Shown: positions 34,308-47,300, numbered from the stretch's first letter. The stretch: 64,000 bases of DNA from Alectoria sarmentosa (GCA_009733775.1 WOGZ01000062.1:62001-126000), one strand, 5' to 3'. Notes: generated from the sequence alone by a model not told the origin. Program-made: numbers and translations.

Positions 34308-36354
34308 ATGACAGACTACAACAGCTACCTGAATAGCCTCATGGCAGATTGTCAAAAAAGCGTGGAACGTCCTTCGCACCAGCCCCAATATTCCCATATC
34401 GCTGCTCAATACTTTGCGACAACACGAACCCCTCTCCCTTCCTACACATTCAAGGAAGGACAGACCGTTGCGCCCCGGCCATGTATCTCTACAGAACCAC
34501 CAGCCATAATGGCTGCCACTGCGTCATATTCTCCTGGAAACGTGCCGTCTGCCGCCATTGCTCCTCAACGTTCTATCACTGAGGACCTCCTACCTGCAAG
34601 AACTCCTCCTCGACCTGGCATCCCTGAAACAATACCGCGTCCAGCTGTTGACCCTCATACCATTGTCAACAAAAAAGCCCCGCCTGCTGTTACTGTTCCT
34701 CGATCCGCTATCTCTGGGAATCCCTCGCCTGCAGCTGCTGCTCCTTCGCCGTTCGTTCCTTTATTTCAACTACCTATCGCCAATTCAATCTCCGCCTGTG
34801 CTTTGCAGAAAAACCATGGATCTACAGGTCCGATTGGTCACGCAGAAGCGAGACAAGACACCAGCAAGGGTTGCATCAATGGACTGCCAGAGAAAGGGCT
34901 TTGCTTGCGCTACCAGAACCTGAGTCAGGATGCCATGAGAAAAGAGCTCAAAGCGCGTGGCCTTATCTGCCATGGTCCAAACGCCGATCTTGTCAAGCGC
35001 TTGGAAAAAGACGACGAATTCCAAGTCAAGCCGAGGACAGCCGAGAATTACGATAAGATGAATCCAAAAGACATCCGCAGTCTTTGCTTCCGCCGCTTTA
35101 TCCCGTCCCAGGGTACGAGTTCATCACTTAGGGGCCGCTTAAAAGCCCATGATAACAGGATAGATGGGAGAGAGGCTGGTGTCCGTGGACTTAGTCCATT
35201 GATAGTTTCTAGCGGGCCTCGGTCAACTCCGAAGGTCAAAGCTAGCCGAGAAGTGCTTGAAGAGAAGCCGCTTGTGCAAACAGTGAATGAGGGGTCGGCC
35301 TCAATGACAGAAAGAGCAGAAAGGTCCGGGGAGACGGCCGAAAAGGTGGCACTCGCGCAACCATTGAAAGGTGTCGAATTCAAATCGATGAACTTTATAC
35401 AGCCACGTCAAACCATACGCAAAGCGTGCAGTGAATGTCGCAAGAGTAAGGTCAGTAGTGCACCTAGATTCAACTAGACCCAGCTGACTCATGTCACAGC
35501 GTCCTTGTATACATGACCCGAACGGCGAGGACACGGCGGAAATTGTGACACTCGCAGAACCCACGTCAAGCGTCGAGTTTAAAGTGATGAGGGATGTACT
35601 GCCACTTCGCTTGTCGGACCCAAAAGCATCAGCTTCCCAAAACGAATTGAGAAGACCAGCACAAATCAGGCGAAATTGGAAAGATGTGAAGAGTAAAGGC
35701 AACGCGCCAAAATCTAGGCAAGCTAAGTTGTTTTTCCAACCGCAAGACGAAATCGCCCTACTTCGGATATGCGTCAAGTTGAAAGATGTGATGGCTTGGG
35801 GAAACATTTCGGGCTTCTGGAACATGGTGCAGGACACATTGCAGCTGAAGACAGGCAAACCGTACAAAAAACCCAGTCGTCATGTTGAAATGCTCGTTCG
35901 CAAGCGGCGTGCCGAACAACAGGAGATCGAGCAACGCGGCAAGATCACTATTTCTCGGGTCAGTGCAGGGTGCAGGCCACTTCTAGACAAATGGATCGCT
36001 GGAGGCCTTCGAGTACATCATGTCTCGCCAACTATGTCAACTACACCGAGCCTAATCGATGATAAGGACAACATAAGTATCTATAAGGAGAGAAGAGAGC
36101 AACTGGACTCCGACGAATTTGCGCTTGAAGTACAAAAGAGATCCGCTACAGATGCCTGGCTGGATAACTCGTGTGACACCACGCGACGCAAAAAGCCCAA
36201 GCTTTGCACCCCTGAGCTAGTCTCTGATACAAGAAAATCTAGTGCCGAGAGCATAGGATGCTGGAGCTTGTCGGGTTCTAGCGTGACGAGCGAGAGTAGC
36301 CTCGAAGAGGAGAGTGAAGACGAGGACGAGGATGACGCGAAGGGTGGAGTGTGA
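34308..36354 (+). CDS. SAP-domain and Myb-like protein with half zinc cluster
   Basis: Two exons, 34308-35450 and 35500-36354, with a 49-nt intron (GTCAGT, branch CTGAC, CACAG), give 665 aa. Residues 1-200 are Pro/Ala-rich. Two SAP-like helix pairs follow at about 205-236 (LSQDAMRKELKARGLICHGP) and 250-282 (MNPKDIRSLCFRRFIPSQG), a DNA/RNA-binding type. The splice then creates ACSECRKSKRPC, the first half of a Zn2Cys6 cluster without the second half. Residues 460-520 (WGNISGFWNMVQDTLQL, TGKPYKKPSRHVEMLVRKRR) resemble a Myb/SANT-like domain seen in fungal proteins. The tail is acidic (EEESEDEDEDD). A chromatin or nuclear role is likely. The start is the ATG at 34308; the frame extends upstream without ATG. 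Confidence 0.75.
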
Positions 36355-36910
36355 AACTCCACATATGTCAAGAGTGGACCTGAGTAGGAGGTATTGGATG
36401 AAGAGAGTAGCATCAGGTCTCGAGGCCTGCCAGTGAATTCGAGTCCCATCAATCCCTCAAACATTCACCACTCTGTCGAGAGCAATCTCAATCCTACCCC
36501 GAATAGACACTTATGACGACAACCGAGAGTTCAGCTGGTCAAATCAGAAGCATGAATCTCGGCACGTCCAATATTGACAATGTCAAACGTGTACAGTACA
36601 TCTTTACACAAGGGTATGGGAGCGCAGGGAGATGCAAGCTGCGTCGAGGAAGGGAGAAGTTCAACGAGGCAAGCAGCTGAAGATTGATAGATATTAGCCT
36701 TCCAGGCCACATGAAAATACTTTATTCCGTTGACAAAGTCAAGATTACGTAGCCACGGAGCTCAGAAACTTCGGTAAGCAAAACAAAGCGCCAAACAACA
36801 TAAACTGGTTACACCTGCTTATGGAGAAAGCATCCTGCTTCGGTTCTCATCCTTTCCCCCTCATGGGTAGCACCGCATCCGCTGTTGCCACTGCTCCTCT
36901 CGGCCTATCA
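36355..36910. other. Convergent 3' intergenic region
   Basis: About 550 bp; 3' ends of two convergent genes, no other feature seen. Confidence 0.4.
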
Positions 36911-37486
36911 TCACTCGCTCGTGCTTCTGACGTTGCGTGTGCCTTGTGCCTTGTGCCTCAAGCGTCTACGTCCCCGCGCTGATATGTCTTCTGACATTCC
37001 CATGGCGCCCATCCTTGCCGCGCTCTCAGGTCGTATCTTCATACCCTTGCCGAGATCTAGATGCAGGCATTCGGCCTTGGGACCATCCCGACTACGTACT
37101 GCTCTTGCCAGCCTTTCCGCCATTGCCACACTCCTATGTATGCCTTCCATACAATTGATCAAGACCGCGACGCAACCTCCTCGTGGCCTCGACTTCATCT
37201 GATGCTGAATTTCGTTCAAGGCGTTGTAAAATTCGAGATCGTTCGATTCGAAGGAAAAGAAGCTGTCGGCAATCTCGTAGTCCAGCCCAGTAAGCCTTCC
37301 ACAAAGTCGCTCTGGAGGCGGCTCATTTTTGGACAAGTCTAAAGTGAGGACGGTAGGAAAGCGGATCTGCGGGGGTCCATGATTACGACCGTAGGTGACG
37401 AAATGAACGCATGGTCGAAAGCGGGTTTCCTTGCCTTCACGATGCCTTATGGAAAACACCTTGGTAGGCAAGATTTCTCGCGGCAT
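36911..37486 (-). CDS. RapZ C-terminal-domain-like protein
   Basis: 191 aa from the ATG at 37486; the frame runs 46 codons further up but only from a GTG, so an upstream exon is possible. The protein matches the C-terminal domain of bacterial RapZ (YvcJ) from about residue 27 to 130: FVTYGRNHGPP (RapZ FGFKYGLP), PERLCGRLTGLD (RapZ LRPMTGLD), and VAVLINCMEGIHRSVAMAER (RapZ VAIGCTGGKHRSVYIAEQ), with Cys112, Gly115, His117, Arg118 and Ser119. In bacteria this domain senses glucosamine-6-phosphate and binds small RNAs; the N-terminal P-loop kinase-like half is absent here. Fungal function is unknown. The C-terminus is Arg-rich. Confidence 0.7.
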   Translation of the reverse strand: MPREILPTKVFSIRHREGKETRFRPCVHFVTYGRNHGPPQIRFPTVLTLDLSKNEPPPERLCGRLTGLDYEIADSFFSFESNDLEFYNALNEIQHQMKSRPRGGCVAVLINCMEGIHRSVAMAERLARAVRSRDGPKAECLHLDLGKGMKIRPESAARMGAMGMSEDISARGRRRLRHKAQGTRNVRSTSE

Positions 37487-40139
37487 GGTACAGCTAACGA
37501 TGACGTGAGAATGGCGATGGCGAGACGTGGCCTGTCTTCCGGCCAGCCTGTTGCACAGTGCGATCCGAGAATCTAGGTGTGATGGCCTTGGTCGAGTGCA
37601 AACTTTAGAATTAATGGAACCCACCTGCCTTCTTGGAATAACGGAGACCGCAGGCTTCCGTTTGCACTGGGGATTGTAAGCTGCGAAGAATCAGATCAAA
37701 ACTAAACTCACACATTCGTGAGTCCCTCTAAGCACCGATTCATCAGCCTAACACTTCGCCTTTCGCTCCTGAAACAGACAGGTGACCAATCTACAAGGGC
37801 TACAGCCTTACCCCTCTCCGATACTTCCAGAGCTCTGTCGCACGTATTGAAAGCGTGACCTTCTCCTTAAGCTCATTGTCATTGACCGCTCGCTTCTGAA
37901 GTTTGCACCACCTGGCGATCTGCTGCGTTATCGCACTACGTCGAAAGATGCTACTGCATCATATCCGACCTCGAGAATCCAAAAGGTGAACAGAATATGC
38001 CCGAGATCCGTAGCGCGGCTTGAACGTGCCCGGAATCTGTAGCATAGTTGACCGCACGTGCCTCGCTCTGGGGAAACGTCCGCTGATTGGTCACCAATAC
38101 GAAACATGGCCGCCGCACTGCTTTTGCCCGGGCCCATCTAGGAAAAAGATCTCCGCCCAAAGCGCTTACTCCTCCTCTTTCTCAAGTCGTTTCAAACGGT
38201 GCTGCAGCCAGACGGCCGCTTTCCGAGCCGCTAGCTCCCTAAGCGTCTCATGGTCATGTTCAGTGGGGTGTTTCGCAGTCATCCGCGACGAAGGCTTTGC
38301 TGCCCTTCGCAGTATCTCCGATAAACCCCCTCTTGTATCTCCGTTCTCTCTGATTGGGAGCGCTCCCCATAATGGGGAAATCAGCATTACGAAGCAGCCT
38401 GCACGCCTCCGTCTCGGAAAGTAGGACTGTTCAGATCAGTGGCAACAAGTTGCAGCGATCAAGAGCGGCCTTGAAATCCAAGCGATCCCAGCCCAATTCG
38501 CTTGATAAACTCTGCGGCTTTGTACTTCACCAGCTCTGGGGCTGCGCTGTGGCGCGTGGCCCGACGTGGCTTCTTCCTCGAACCAGCATCATGGCATGAA
38601 GATGCCCCTCCCAGTGGACCCCGCACACTCCTGCCACTCAGACCCAATACTCCAGAAAGCCACCCGCCTTCAAATTCATCGCCCTCACATGGTGAACGGC
38701 CTACATAGTATCCTCATTCCCAGTAGTCGTCTGCGAGTCATGTGGAAAATCAAGGCAAGTTTAATCTTTGAGGACATGTTTCTGAGTATAGCACCTCAAC
38801 TTGACGTGCAAAGTAAGACCACGGCGCTGGCCCAGCAAAGTGCATAAAAATTCGAGTCTGCATCGTCATAGATGCGAGGTGGCCGAAGAGACTGGTCTAT
38901 GAAAAGGAGCGGTGTAGGTAGTGGGTGGAGTTTCTCTTTATGATTCGCTCACCGCTCAAATCTTGTAGACTTAGAAAGCTCGGGAACAAATCGGCATCAA
39001 CAGTACGCTTGGACGCCTACGGTCAATGAGCCCGCTGAACCGTGTCCGATGTGTTCCCTTTCTCTCGCGTACACAAGAGAATGTTGCAAATGTCATGCAT
39101 GGAGGGAATTTCAAAATCTCCAAGACTCTTCCACGGAGAAATAGTAGTCAGAACAACAATCCTAAAAGCTCCTTACTCTGATTTGCGTACCGTTTTGGTG
39201 AGTACGAGTCCAAACACCTCGACTGTTTCTGTCAAGGGCCATTGAATCAAGAATGATAAACGCATGTAAAAGAATATCCTCTTACAGAAAACGACGAATA
39301 TTTAAGGAAACTCCCGCTGCACTAGTCACTCCTCTGCTGGCAACGCTCCTGAACTGTACGACTTGAGGAAATAATCATTGACAAATCCCCCCCTACACCC
39401 ACCCCTCCCCCGCAGATATTGTGAGCTGCCAGACGAATTTGGCGCGCTTCAGGCCACCAACAATCAGCGGAGCGAAGACTGTCTTTCTTAATTAACCTCG
39501 ATATCATCCAACGTACAGTTGAGGTACGAAATCCTAAATCATCGGCAAACTCATACCGGGGAGTGCGTCTTTTTGCTCTTTCATGTCTGGACCTTAGTCA
39601 TTCTTATTCGTGAACAACATCTTTTCTTAGGATCAAACACCAAATCTGATATATAAATATACAAATCCAACCCCTCAAACTGCCAGCTTTTCTGACCACT
39701 TGCCTGCACCGACTGTCGACCGCACTGTGGGAATTGGGAATCTTAAACTGTTCCTTCGGTCAAATTGTATGCCTGTCAGATTTCGTCTCTATCATCGCTT
39801 TTGGTCCGTTGCCCTAATTATTCAGATATCGACACACTACGGTACAAGCAATAAACTCAGTCCCTGATACACTCTCTCCCCTTCCATTATTGTGATGTGC
39901 CTATGGAGATTGGGGCGTAACGAACAAGCAGGGATCACGGTCCGGCCCTTTGGGCATCCCGCCACTCTCGTTCAGGTTTAGATTCCTTGCCAACATGGAA
40001 GTACCGAAAGGCTTGCGGTGCGGCTGAACAGGCTGGTTTGGAGGCTTTGTAATCGAAATGTCCGACCATCGAATCTCGACTCTCACCCACAAGCAAGAAA
40101 CATGACTCTCGACAAGACTCCTACAAGCTAGAGAAAGTT
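37487..40139. other. Gene-poor region with a possible minus-strand relic
   Basis: About 2.65 kb. Protein-like minus-strand pieces lie at 38647-38459 (RRATRHSAAPELVKYKAAEF) and 38387-38166 (HDHETLRELAARKAAVWLQH), with a third-frame piece between them. They may be exons or a decayed gene, but I cannot join or identify them. The last 60 bp holds the O-methyltransferase promoter. Confidence 0.35.
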
Positions 40140-41631
40140 ATGGAACCGGCCCCAGACCTCACCCTTCAAGGCCTCACAGCTCGCCTCGTGGAGTCCTCCA
40201 AAGTCATCAGCGACTGCATCGCCCAGAATGGGCTGCCTGAAATGTCCTTTGACGCCAATGGGCCGGCGCAATTTCCGGTGCCTCCCTCACTCCCCGAAGC
40301 TCACATAGCCCGTCTGCGACTTCTCGAAGCAGCCATGTTGCTCGAGAGGCTAGTCCGAGGGCCCATCGAGGCCGCTAACCGGGTCGCTGCCGCGGTACGT
40401 ACAAAAACGTGCTAACTAGAGAAGACGAGACTCTGACAAAGAACCACAGCACCATGACTCGGCCAGCACGCGAACTCTGTATCGCTTTGATGTGTTTTCA
40501 GCCGTTCCTCTTGATGGCGAAATAGCATACGCGGAGATTGCGAAGACCGTCGGCCTCGATGAGAGCCGCACTAGGCGTATCATGCAGTACGCAATGACAA
40601 ACGGCTTCTTCGCGGAGACGAAGGATGGGCACGTCATACATAGCGCCCAGTCGGCTGCCATCGCTAGGGACGAGAAGCTGAAGGCGGTCATTGGACATCA
40701 CGTTGAAGACGTCTATCCTGCTGCAGGCTATCCCGTTTCCCCTTCTCGAAGACTTTCCATCGCTAACAAGCGTGCAGGCAGCTCGAGTAACCGACCAGCT
40801 CTCAGCCCAGCCCATCGATGACGAGGAGCCTACCTCTTCAGGCTTCCAGCTCGCAAACAAGACCGATCTGACCATGTTTGAATATTTCGAGCAGGTCGAA
40901 CCCAAGAGAGCCGAACGCTTCGGCCTGGCAATGAGCTCTCTCAGCGTCCCAGGTGGGATCTTCGACGGCGCTCATGTCCTTCGCGCATTCGACTGGGCAG
41001 GTCTTGGGGTCGCCACTGTGGTGGATGTCGGCGGTGGTCGCGGTCATATCAGTCGCCTCATCGCGGAAGCAAACCAAGATCTCTCTTTCGTCGTTCAGGA
41101 CTACGCCAAAACATTGGCAACGGGCGAGGAGGCTTTGCCGGCCAGTCTTCGATCCCGTTTCGAATTCATGCCTCACGATTTCTTCGCTCCGCAGCCTGAC
41201 CTCTCGAGCAGAGGGAAGGTGGTGTTTTACATTCGCCTCATTCTACATGATTGGCCGAACAAGTACTGCATCAGGATCCTCCGAAATCTGATCCCCGCGT
41301 TGAAGGACGGAAGCACGATACGGGTGAATGAAACTGTGCTGCCGCCAGTAGGAGCAGTGAATATGGCCTTGGAGAAGCTTGGAAGGTATGGTCACTCTGG
41401 TTCCTCTTGCTGCGTAAACGGTGCGATATATATATATAGATGCTAACTGGCCATGGCTATAGGATGGTGGATATGCAAATGCTGACTTGCTTGAATTCTC
41501 GCGAACGGACTGCGCAGGATTACGAGGAGCTTTTTACCGCAGCTGATGCTAGATTCAAGTTGGCTAACATCCATCAGTCGCCGGGATCCCCGTTGGCGAT
41601 ATTGGAGATTAGATTCTCGGAGAGTAAGTAG
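40140..41631 (+). CDS. SAM-dependent O-methyltransferase (COMT-type)
   Basis: Four exons: 40140-40394, 40450-40710, 40778-41385 and 41463-41631, giving 430 aa, the usual size. The exon 2 end is uncertain: a later donor at 40735 also keeps frame. It has an N-terminal helical dimerisation and winged-helix region (YRFDVFSAVPLDGEIAYAEI, SRTRRIMQYAMTNGFF). The Rossmann core shows SAM motif I VVDVGGGRGHIS (about 253-264), the FVVQDY acidic turn, HDFFAPQP, and the catalytic His in LILHDWPNKYCIRIL (about 327). Such enzymes methylate phenolic hydroxyls of fungal polyketides and similar metabolites. No polyketide synthase, NRPS or oxidase lies beside it here, so the substrate is open. Confidence 0.87.
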
Positions 41632-42063
41632 CGTGTGAAACCAGCTGCTTTCGGACTCGGAATCAAGAGAGTAAGTTCAAAGCAGCCAGGACATATTCGC
41701 TTCATCCTCCCATTCTAGTACCATGTCATTTGGCCGTAGATTGCAGATACAGAAGAACGCCAGCTTGAAAATCAGGACGGAAATCTTATGTGGAATAAAC
41801 GATGCTTGACTCGTATTGTAATTGATTTGATTGCAATCGAACTAGACCACCCGCTCGACCCACAAATACCAATGTGCTCGGATCACAGCTTACTTGGCTT
41901 CAGACATTGAACAACTTTAGCCATCCAGGGTCATATGGAATTGGACTCATTTACAGAATTGAGCAGTCTCGTGAGATTTGACTCCAGTGAGAGCGTGGGA
42001 GGTCCCTGTGGAACCTCTCGGTCCTCGGCAGAGTTGACAGTCCATATGAACACACCCAAGGAA
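41632..42063. other. Convergent intergenic region
   Basis: About 430 bp between two convergent genes; nothing seen. Confidence 0.4.
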
Positions 42064-42691
42064 TCACGCTCCCCTGTTGATGGTCAGCCGTCGTACGCTC
42101 CAAGGAGAACAACGAAATGCCTCACCAACGAGCGCCCAGCCAGGAGTATGCTGAGATTGAAGACAGCATATCTCGATCAAATCAGCCGCCAGCCAGATCT
42201 TTTGGAAAGATGAAAGGTCCGTATCTGCAAAGACATGGTGATGGAATGGATCCTGCCCTGGTAGTGAGCCTGGCGGGAAGAAATCCATCATGACGATAGC
42301 GAGGGTGCATTTGCCTAACGGGCTCTTCATCAGCGCCTTCGCACATCTCGCCAGGATCAAATCATGACTGACCGACCGTGTATCTTCTCGGTGTCTGCAT
42401 CACGGGATTCGAAGTGTAAGGAATTGCCCCTGGCAACAGAAACTCGAACTCTGCATAGCCATGCTTTGTGACCTCGACATTATAGAGGCGTTGGACTGCG
42501 GCCCGGCAGTCCTCATTGTTGTAGCCATCGCCAACCCAGTCAATCGATGTAGTGCACTCAAAATGTGCTGGGGCTCGAAGTCCTCCATTTGTTCTTGGGC
42601 AAGAAGGGGCGATAGGCAAAGTGCGTATACTCGCACCGAAGGCAAGGCGAATGAGGACAGCGGCGAACGAGACGAGGTTCGCGAACATCAT
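42064..42691 (-). CDS. Small secreted protein
   Basis: Two exons, 42691-42373 and 42314-42064, with a 58-nt intron (GTCAGT...GTTAG), give 189 aa. The first ~20 residues are a signal peptide (MMFANLVSFAAVLIRLAFGA). The mature part has six to eight Cys and the pattern ECTTSIDWVGDGYNNEDCRA, AEFEFLLPGAIPY, TPRRYTVGKCTLAIVMMDFF, which matches a widespread family of uncharacterised secreted fungal proteins. The last ~20 residues (EAFRCSPWSVRRLTINRGA) look unlike the family, and a +1 frame gives HFVVLLGAYDG, so a late frameshift is possible. Effector-like by size and secretion only. Confidence 0.68.
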
Positions 42692-44028
42692 AGCAGCGAC
42701 TTCCTATCGAGATGCTGCGTCCAGAGCATGCACTCGAGCGTTATTTATGTTGGGCGATATCGGTGAAATGAAGCGGCTCAAGGAGCCCCCATGCGCTGTA
42801 TTCCCCACGAAAGCTTCGTCGCTTCGGACAATTTCCACGGCATCCGCATCGCGCGTAGAGATCATTTGATCGGCACCAGGATAGCAACTGGGGTGTCGTG
42901 ACGGCAATATAGGGACTGTGATGCAAAATTCTAACCTGGACCCTTGATAAGAGGCTTCACAATAAGTCAGAGTTCCATTTATTCGGCTGGTCCTCGAGTT
43001 TGGGTGGATGGCTTGAATTGTTCGTGATATCTCGCGTAACCAACAGCCGCATTACTACCTGGTTTGGGATGATACCCTGGCTTTCTTGCCACATCGCGCG
43101 CAACTACCGGCCATGAGTCACTTAGTTTTGGCGCCAATCCGTAGTAATTCTAATACCTGGGCGGCACGACTCTCCGGACGTCTCAAAGGTCATAGAACCA
43201 GGCCATGATTCTCGTGGCGGGGCCGACCTTCTCCGTAGCCAGTATTTGAGTCCAATACAACCTTCGTTCCATGACCTCATGACATCGAATCTCCTCGTGG
43301 ATGGCGATGCCACGGTTCCTAGGAGTTCATCGTAGTCGTGAAGCGGGAGCCAACAATCTCAATTGAATCAATTATCGAAATCAAGAATGTAGAAGATTTT
43401 CCTTCCTAGCCATTTCTTTCACGACACTTGAAACAGTCGCTTTGCGAGCTTCGTACAGGCGGTATGAGTAGGGAAGTATATCGGACTGGCTGGCCAGTCA
43501 GGGACAGGAAGGCGTTCACTCTTGCTCGTATCAAAAGGTAGGATTTCTCGAGAGGCCGACAGTTGTCTCCTCAATCACTTTGGCTATGTGCCTGTCGATG
43601 TTTGGGTCTACTGTGGGAGGCACAGCATGTGGGTGCTGGACAACGAGAGGATGACGCCGTGAATACATATCGTGCTACCCCGTCGAGTCTCTCTCAAGTC
43701 AGTGACATGCCCAGACGTGGTAATGAAAGCATACATGAATGGCTAAAGGCGGATCTACCGAAAATCGCACAGTGAAGCATGTGGCCGCTGAGAAACATGT
43801 AGAAAGATTGCTGAGCTCATGAGCTTGGTAGGGGATGGACGCTCCAGCTATAGCAATTAGCCACCATGATTGATTTGAAAGTGCGCTACACCTGTCCCTC
43901 AAAACTTTGAGGGCGTACGGAGCAATGTTCAGCAGTCTGGATTTTGGTCCATTATGCCGGACCAGTGCCAAGCAATGGGGGAAGCCAAGCAAGCTTGGTA
44001 GCTTGGCAGCAGAGTTGAAGCGGATACA
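42692..44028. other. Intergenic, left flank of the retroelement
   Basis: About 1.3 kb of normal base composition with no supportable gene. The sharp change to AT-rich sequence occurs only inside the LTR. Confidence 0.4.
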
Positions 44029-44033
44029 AATTC
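44029..44033. repeat. Target-site duplication, left copy (AATTC)
   Basis: The 5 bases before the left LTR equal the 5 bases after the right LTR (49247-49251), the mark of a single integrase insertion. Confidence 0.9.
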
Positions 44034-44381
44034 TGTTGCGAGAACAGATTGCGGAGCGGAATAACTAGTAGCCGAGTGGTTTCAATAGTAGTAGATTGCG
44101 ATTATGACTATGGTAATGATCGTGTCTAAACAGCATAAAGAGAAAAGCATGGAGGCGGCCATGATCCAGTCTATATAGAACAAAGGGGCCCCGAAATCGG
44201 ACCCGGACAACTACCGAATTCCTATGGGTTCCTTACCGAAAAGTGGCGAACTCAGGGGTATTACTCCCATGATCATTTGCCGAACCCACATGATTCATAT
44301 GAATCTTTCGTATAACACATATAATCCTTCATATGACACATATAAGCGAATTTATTATCTAATGAATGAGTTCAAACAACA
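44034..44381 (-). repeat. Left LTR (3' LTR of the element)
   Basis: 348 bp, TGTTG...CAACA. It differs from the right LTR at 34 sites, all transitions. The outer ~200 bp is well preserved; the inner ~115 bp carries almost all of this copy's mutations. Confidence 0.92.
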
Positions 44382-44391
44382 CTTTCTTTTT
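44382..44391 (-). other. Polypurine tract
   Basis: AAAAAGAAAG on the minus strand, directly upstream of the 3' LTR; primes plus-strand DNA synthesis in LTR elements. Confidence 0.7.
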
Positions 44392-47300
44392 ATGAATTCG
44401 TTTATTTCGATTAATGAAGGTTATACACACTCATTAATCGCTTATATCGTTTAAAGGACTGTTTGATTAAAGGCTTAATGAGTATGTTTACGATCTGATC
44501 ACCTATAAATACGAAGTCTATGATAATTTCATCATTGATTAAGATCTCTCACACGTAATAATATTAAATATCGATGTGCTTGATGCGTTAATGATATTTA
44601 GGATTTTTAATGAAGGCAAGATTACTCTTATTATCGTCGAATAAACGAATCGAATCGTTTTTAAAAGTTCGAAAATATAATTCTTGAAATTATCGTATAA
44701 TTCATATTATTATCTTAATAGCCTCGATAAAAGCGACGTATTCAATTTCAATAATAGATATAACGACACTTTTTTGTTTTTTATTACTTTAAATATAAAC
44801 CGCTTGGTCTCATAATAAGATATATTTATAAATGAATTTTCTATTCGCTTTGTCGTTATCATAAACCGAATTTAAATAAGCGATAAAATGTCTTTTCTTA
44901 TGAAATCGTAGATCATATTCAATAATATCGGCGATGTATCTAAATACTCGATTGATTGCATTCAAATAGCGCATAGTAAAATCATGACAAAATTGATTTA
45001 ACTTATCGATCGCAAAGGCTAAATCAGGTCATATATCAGTCATAAAATATATGAGACTTTTAATGCGTTTTTGATAATTCAATTAATCAATGCGTTCTTC
45101 GTCGGAGCGCGTAATTTCGATTATTTCGTACTCATCGAGTGATATAACGATCGAAATGCACTACTTCATTTTATACTCATAAAGGATCTTTTTAACGTAT
45201 TATAATTAATTAAGAATCAAGATAATAACGATACGATGTATTTGAATATCGAATATCTTATTAATTAGACCGAAATCTTTCATTTTGAAAAATATCTTAA
45301 TATCGTTTTTGATGATGTTTATTAAGGTCTTAATTATAATGAAAATGAGAATATCGTCGATATAAAGGGCGACGATAATTAACTCTGAGTCTATGATTCG
45401 AATATAAATATATTTATTCGAGAATATAAGTTTGAATTCCATTTTAGTGATGACCTCCTCAAACTTCATATTTCAAATATAAATCGATTGTTTAAGATCG
45501 TATAATTCTTTTAATAAACGAAGCATTTTGTTATTAATAACATTTGAATATTCGGGCGGTATCATTATATAAATTTCGTCGTATAGATCGCTGTTAAAAT
45601 ACGCGTTGTTGACGTTCAATTAATGAATTAATAGGTTTAAATAGATTGCTAAGGCGAATAATAGTTTTAATAATTCAAACTTGAGAATAAATGCGAACGT
45701 TTCGTCGTAATTTATTTTTTTCATTTGTGAATATTCTTTAATAACTAATCTTACTTTATATTGATCGATGATTTCATTAAAATTGTATTTGATCTTGAAT
45801 ATTCATTTGCAATTAATAAACTTACGTTCGATGGGTAGATTATTGAACTTTTAGATATTATTAATTATTAAATCGATAATTTATTTGATAATAGCAGGCT
45901 TTCATTTAAGCGCATTAGATTCATTAATGACTTCTTTATAAATCGTAAGCTCGATGTGTTATGCGATATGTGTTTGATTCTTTTTGAGATTAAAAATCTC
46001 ATCGAATTTCACACGATTATTCATTTTATGAGTACGCGACGATTTGATAAATGTAATTGTAGGCTCTATAAAACGTCGTATATTGTTTTTTGATATAAGG
46101 ATAAATGTTAAACTTATAATAATAGCATCTGAGATCGAGTCAAACTCGATTTAAGGAGTCGAAATTTCGGTTATTCGACGTTCATTTGAGGTTTTCAAAA
46201 TTTTATCAATTGCGAAAAAAGAAGTTCTCTCATTATTATTATTTAATAGGTGAAGTTATAAATCTTTTTTATGATGATTGAAGGTTGCTTGATAAGAGTT
46301 TTTCTTTAATATTAACTCTCCTAAATCATCATTTTATTCATTTATCGATGACGATGTGATGTTATTAATTAAGACCTTATCGTCCTCCTAATCATCGTCG
46401 TTATTAAATATATATTTGTTTATTGTCTCGACGATATTATTAATAATATCGTCATCGTTAGATAGTATAAATGTTTTCTTTACACATACGAAGTCGAATT
46501 TCGGAAATAAATCTTCAAATAGCAATTTTAAGCCTTTTCGATGCTCATAAAAAATCACATTCGTAAATTATTCGAATCGATTTTTATCAGGCCTATAAAT
46601 ACGATATTAAGTTTTCGAATAATATTCGATATATATTTTCAGGTAATTCACGCTATGCAATTTGCTCCGTCGCTGTTTCTTAAATAAGAATACTTTACAC
46701 ATACACTTAAATATCTTTTCATTGCTGAGGTTTAACATTATTCCTATTTATTGTTTTTTAAATAATTTATTTTCTTTGATAGAAAGTCTATTATAGGTGT
46801 GACACGCGTATATTATCATTTTTATTTAAAAGAATAACGACAATTTCGATTATATGAGCATTATTTTAATTATCATAATCACAATCTTATTGAATCTTTC
46901 CGAAATTTCATTTTAATATGCGATGTAAATAATGATAAATTTCATATAAACACTTATGTCGCGTAATTCTTTCTCGATGATCTTATATTCTAATATATTA
47001 TCAATATGAATATATATCATCAACTTCATCGCTCGTTCAATTGTCTCATTAATAAACGATATGAAATACACATATTCTCTTTTAATGCTATTTATAAGAA
47101 ACTTATCTTAAAAGTCGATATATATTTTTACTGCTGATATCGTAATTTTTATATAAAGCTTTTTGTTGATGATTTTGACCATTTTCATAACATTATACAC
47201 GTCGTAATCGAAATCTTTTAAAACCTTAAACCAATTCACTTTATGAGCATAAAGATATAAATTCTTCAATTTATATGCTCTCGAATAACCAAATCGTTGA

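Noticed and set aside
40140..42691. Secondary-metabolite gene cluster around the O-methyltransferase
   Set aside because: No polyketide synthase, NRPS, terpene synthase or oxidase in reach.
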